This document shows positions 57,432 through 59,989 of a DNA stretch of 59,989 nt, piece by piece. Origin of the DNA: Nemertoderma westbladi (lineage: Eukaryota > Xenacoelomorpha > Nemertodermatida > Nemertodermatidae). The notes under the pieces are model-generated. The model had not been told where the DNA came from and searched no databases. It saw nothing but the letters and a program-made list of their open reading frames with translations. Position 1 is the stretch's first letter; every line of letters starts with the position of its first letter. The position numbers were made by a program, and so were the translations under genes. The DNA lies in the NCBI GenBank assembly GCA_032718475.1, contig JAUCBJ010000755.1:1-59989 (forward strand), in the 5' to 3' direction.

Positions 57432-58179
57432 CCGCTGTCTCGCCGACCTCCCCCCCGGATGGCTCTCCCCATTCCCGGACGGTTTCCACCAGGGCGGGAT
57501 CCGTGCCTCGCGCACCCCTTCCGGACGCCATCTACCGACCGCAAACAGAATCCGTTACCTCTCCGCTCCGCTGCTCTACATCGGATCCCGGTCACCGTCG
57601 CCAGGGTTACCGGCCGAAAGTTAGCCAATCAGAACACGCCATACAATCGGTTAGCCAATCAGAGGTTGCCGTCCCAAAATCAGATGCAAGTTTATCAAAG
57701 CAAAGCCAATCAGAAACTGATGTTCTGAAGTCCATCCAATCAGAGACTAGCGTCCATAATTCAGACCAATCAGAATCCATCTCGAATTCCAGCCAATCAG
57801 CGACGGCCCCCGAGTCTGCGACAGACCGTAGACCCTCCATGATCCTCCGTCTGCACGAACTTAACGAAATGTTTTCGGACGACTCGAAGCCAGCCTATCC
57901 TGGAGTTCCTAAGTCCACCGCTAGTGGCGCTGCTCCCGATAAACCCACCAGAGCGGCCGCTGGAGGCGCTAAGAAGCAGAGCGGCCTCCTTCGTCGTCTA
58001 GACGACCTGAGGTCGGACGCAGACTACGCGGAGGACGTTGCGACGGTGTACGCACGAGCGGCAGAGTCGCGAGCCGCCGATAGGGGGCGTAGGTCGTTCA
58101 GCTTCGCGAGTCCATCGATTCAGCTGATTCCGCAAGAGGGCGACCTGCCCAGGCTGTTTCCAGGGGGACAGAAGTCCAG
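57432..58179 (+). CDS. Large internal exon of the unidentified host gene (exon B), Ser/Gln-rich
   Basis: Acceptor ttccctgtttag ends at 57431 and donor AG|gtcagt starts at 58180; 748 bp, entering with two bases of a codon and leaving with two. The frame reads AVSPTSPPDGSPHSRTVSTR, then a degenerate Ser-Gln-Ser-Glu repeat (VSQSEHAIQSVSQSEVAV) and SMILRLHELNEMFSDD, followed by KKQSGLLRRLDDLRSDADY, a charged helical stretch that could be a short coiled coil. It ends FASPSIQLIPQEGDLPRLF. The GC-rich ends and steady sense frame contrast with the flanks. The N-terminal half is probably disordered. No family recognised; a cytoskeletal or scaffold protein would fit the composition, but that is a guess. 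Confidence 0.65.
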
Positions 58180-58434
58180 GTCAGTATGTGTTGTATCAGT
58201 GTAATGGATTTTACGTGTTTAACCTACTACCTATAATCCATTGATAAAGGCCTGTGGCCGAAATATTTGGTAATAACCTTAATTTTTGTATCACCTGACA
58301 AATATCACCATTTCCATTACCCCGATGGACTCGAAACTACCTTCTTAAATTTCATACCGCTGATTATGTACATGTCTCATTGCACATTAACAGTCAGCCA
58401 GAGCCGGAGGCGACTAGGCTGGGCGGCGGCGCTA

Positions 58435-58590
58435 CTCCTACCTGCTACCCGAAGGTAGGGGTGGGCGCTACTCCTATCTGCTACCCGAAGGTAGGGGTGG
58501 GCGCTACTCCTATCTGCTACCCGAAGGTAGGGGTGGACGCTACTCCTATCTGCTACCCGAAGGTAGGGGTGGGCGCTACTCATATCTGCT
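58435..58590. repeat. 36-bp minisatellite derived from a SINE tail, about 4 units
   Basis: Unit tgctacccgaaggtaggggt followed by gggcgctactcctatc. The same sequence, preceded by agccggaggcgac, occurs once in the SINE at about 42890-42960, so the array arose from a SINE tail. It resumes at 59935-59989 beyond LINE-B. 58205-58384 is intron with nothing notable. Confidence 0.9.
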
Positions 58591-59934
58591 GCAAAACTAT
58601 ACAATAGAATTCTATTAAATCGCATCAGGGATCCCATTGAGAGACTGCTACGTGGAAATCAGAATGGGTTCCGTAAAGGTCGTGGGACCATGGAGCCCAT
58701 TTTGGCACTTAGAAGGATAATTGAAGAGTTATCAAAAAAGAAAGACAGGCATCTGGCTGTTATCTTTGTTGACTTCTTCAAGGCCTTTGATTCAGTCTCT
58801 CGCTCACGTATGTTCAGCATACTTTCATTATATGGGATTCCTGATGAAATTATTGCAGCAATCAGATCAGTATACGATGGTTCGACAACATTTGTGTCTA
58901 CTGTTGACGGTGACACAGAACCATTTGAAGTGTTATGGGGCGTCCTCCAAGGAGACACACTTGCACCATTCTTGTTCATTATTGTGGTTGACTATGTTCT
59001 ACGCATGTCCTTAGATCATCATAATGATGATGGGGTGATGATAACTCCACCTACTGGCTCCAGAAGTCGAGGAAATCCTGCCAAGTACCTAACTGATCTA
59101 GACTTTGCTGATGACTTAGGAGTACTCTCAGAATCATTAGAGGGAGCCCAGCGGCTCCTCAGCTCATTAGAACATGCTGCTTCTAGTGTTGGTCTTTTTA
59201 TTAACTCCAGAAAGACCAAAATTCTGACAGTTAACTTTGAAAGTCCTCAGCAAGTCTCTGATCGGATGAGCATAAGCTCAAAGGATGGTATACTTGAGCA
59301 TGTGGACGACTTCTGTTACCTGGGATCATGGATCCGGAAGTCAGGTGAGGACCTTCGAATACGTAAGGGAAAGGCATGGGCAGCCTTGAATAGGCTTTCC
59401 AGGATTTGGAAGTCACCTAGAATTAATCGGAAACTTAAGGTCCGATTATTTAGAGCAGCAGTAGTTCCAGTACTCCTCTACGGGAGTCCATGCTGGGCTC
59501 TAACTGCTGAGGACACCAAATCTCTGGATGGCACATTCACAAGAATGCTACGCCGGGTACATTGTGTCAAGTACAATGCACACATCTCCAACCAGACACT
59601 ATATAACATTGGAGGTGTCTCATTGGTTCCCCCAAGCTTGACACTAGAACAAAATCGCCTCCGCTTTGCAGGACATTGCTTTCGCCGTGAGGACCAGCCA
59701 GTGCATAATCTTGTACTTTGGCAGCCTCATGGAGTGAATAAGCATGGTGGACAGCCCATGACTTTCTTGAGACGCATCTTAAAGGACACTGGCCTTAAAG
59801 ATGCGGATGATCTAGCAAATGTCATGGGTGATAGGGAGTTGTGGCGGTGCAATTTTGTTGACAAGCCGGCACAGCATTCTTAAAAATGCAGCTGCAATGC
59901 AGCATGCCGATCCTAGTAGTAGTAGTAGTACTAG
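58591..59934 (+). mobile_element. LINE-B copy, 5'-truncated, RT frame intact
   Basis: The open frame starts right at the junction (AKLYNRILLNRIRDPIERLL) and runs to 59883. RT motifs: NGFRKGRGTMEPI, VIFVDFFKAFDSVSRSRM, GVLQGDTLAPFLFIIVVDY and the catalytic LDFADDLGVLSE. The thumb/C-terminal region follows (LLYGSPCWALTAEDTKSLDG). The endonuclease is missing. The 3' tail is a TAG microsatellite (about 59911-59931). The copy sits inside the 36-bp minisatellite, with tgct on both sides as a possible short target duplication. Other copies are at 12206-12490 (minus) and 43445-44250. Overall an RTE/CR1-like type; clade not settled. Confidence 0.92.
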
Positions 59935-59989
59935 TGCTACCCGAAGGTAGGGGTGAGCGCTACTCCTATCTGCTCCCCGAAGGTAGGGG
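59935..59989. repeat. 36-bp minisatellite, continuation to the window edge
   Basis: tgctacccgaaggtaggggt again, the same unit as 58435-58590, open at the right edge. Confidence 0.9.

Overview
The window looks like a piece of an invertebrate animal nuclear genome, probably marine; I cannot name the species. The evidence is eukaryotic: spliced exons with good acceptor and donor sites, LINE, BEL/Pao and terminal-inverted-repeat elements, a tRNA-derived SINE and very large tandem arrays. There is no sign of bacterial gene organisation. Nearly all of the window is mobile, viral or tandem-repeat DNA. Only two exons, at 50895-51026 and 57432-58179 on the + strand, look like host coding sequence.

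Layout. 1-5328 is a large, little-damaged insertion of a negative-strand RNA virus polymerase (L) gene, open at the left edge and broken by about two frameshifts. It abuts a short antisense BEL/Pao integrase fragment (about 5334-5705), which in turn abuts an unrecognised 330-codon ORF. 9255-12206 is a LINE (A) cut off in its reverse transcriptase. It is followed by a minus-strand fragment of a second LINE (B), a minus-strand CR1/Jockey-like LINE (C), and a 3.1-kb DNA transposon with long palindrome-rich terminal repeats (14979-18103). 19291-28641 on the minus strand is a BEL/Pao retrotransposon with an intact 2,714-codon Gag-Pol frame, followed on its 3' side by decayed extra ORFs.

31.5-56.1 kb is almost one continuous pile of eight unrelated tandem arrays, with units of 19, 38, 19, 13, 51, 37, 60/56 and 49 bp, interrupted by a SINE and a LINE-B copy. 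The 60/56-bp array has one G-quadruplex/i-motif-type run per unit. The 49-bp array has a tRNA-gene B box (GGTTCGAATCC) in most units, about 100 times. The two host exons flank the 49-bp array, and their splice phases match, so that array and a 601-bp MITE lie inside an intron of a transcribed gene. The window ends with another exon-flanking intron that holds a 36-bp minisatellite split by a 5'-truncated LINE-B copy.

The most interesting points are the viral L/BEL-Pao chimeric junction, the intronic B-box array, the G-quadruplex satellite with higher-order structure, and a pair of 0.5-kb dispersed repeats that carry promoter-type motifs. Family names come from motifs read by eye. No database search was possible.
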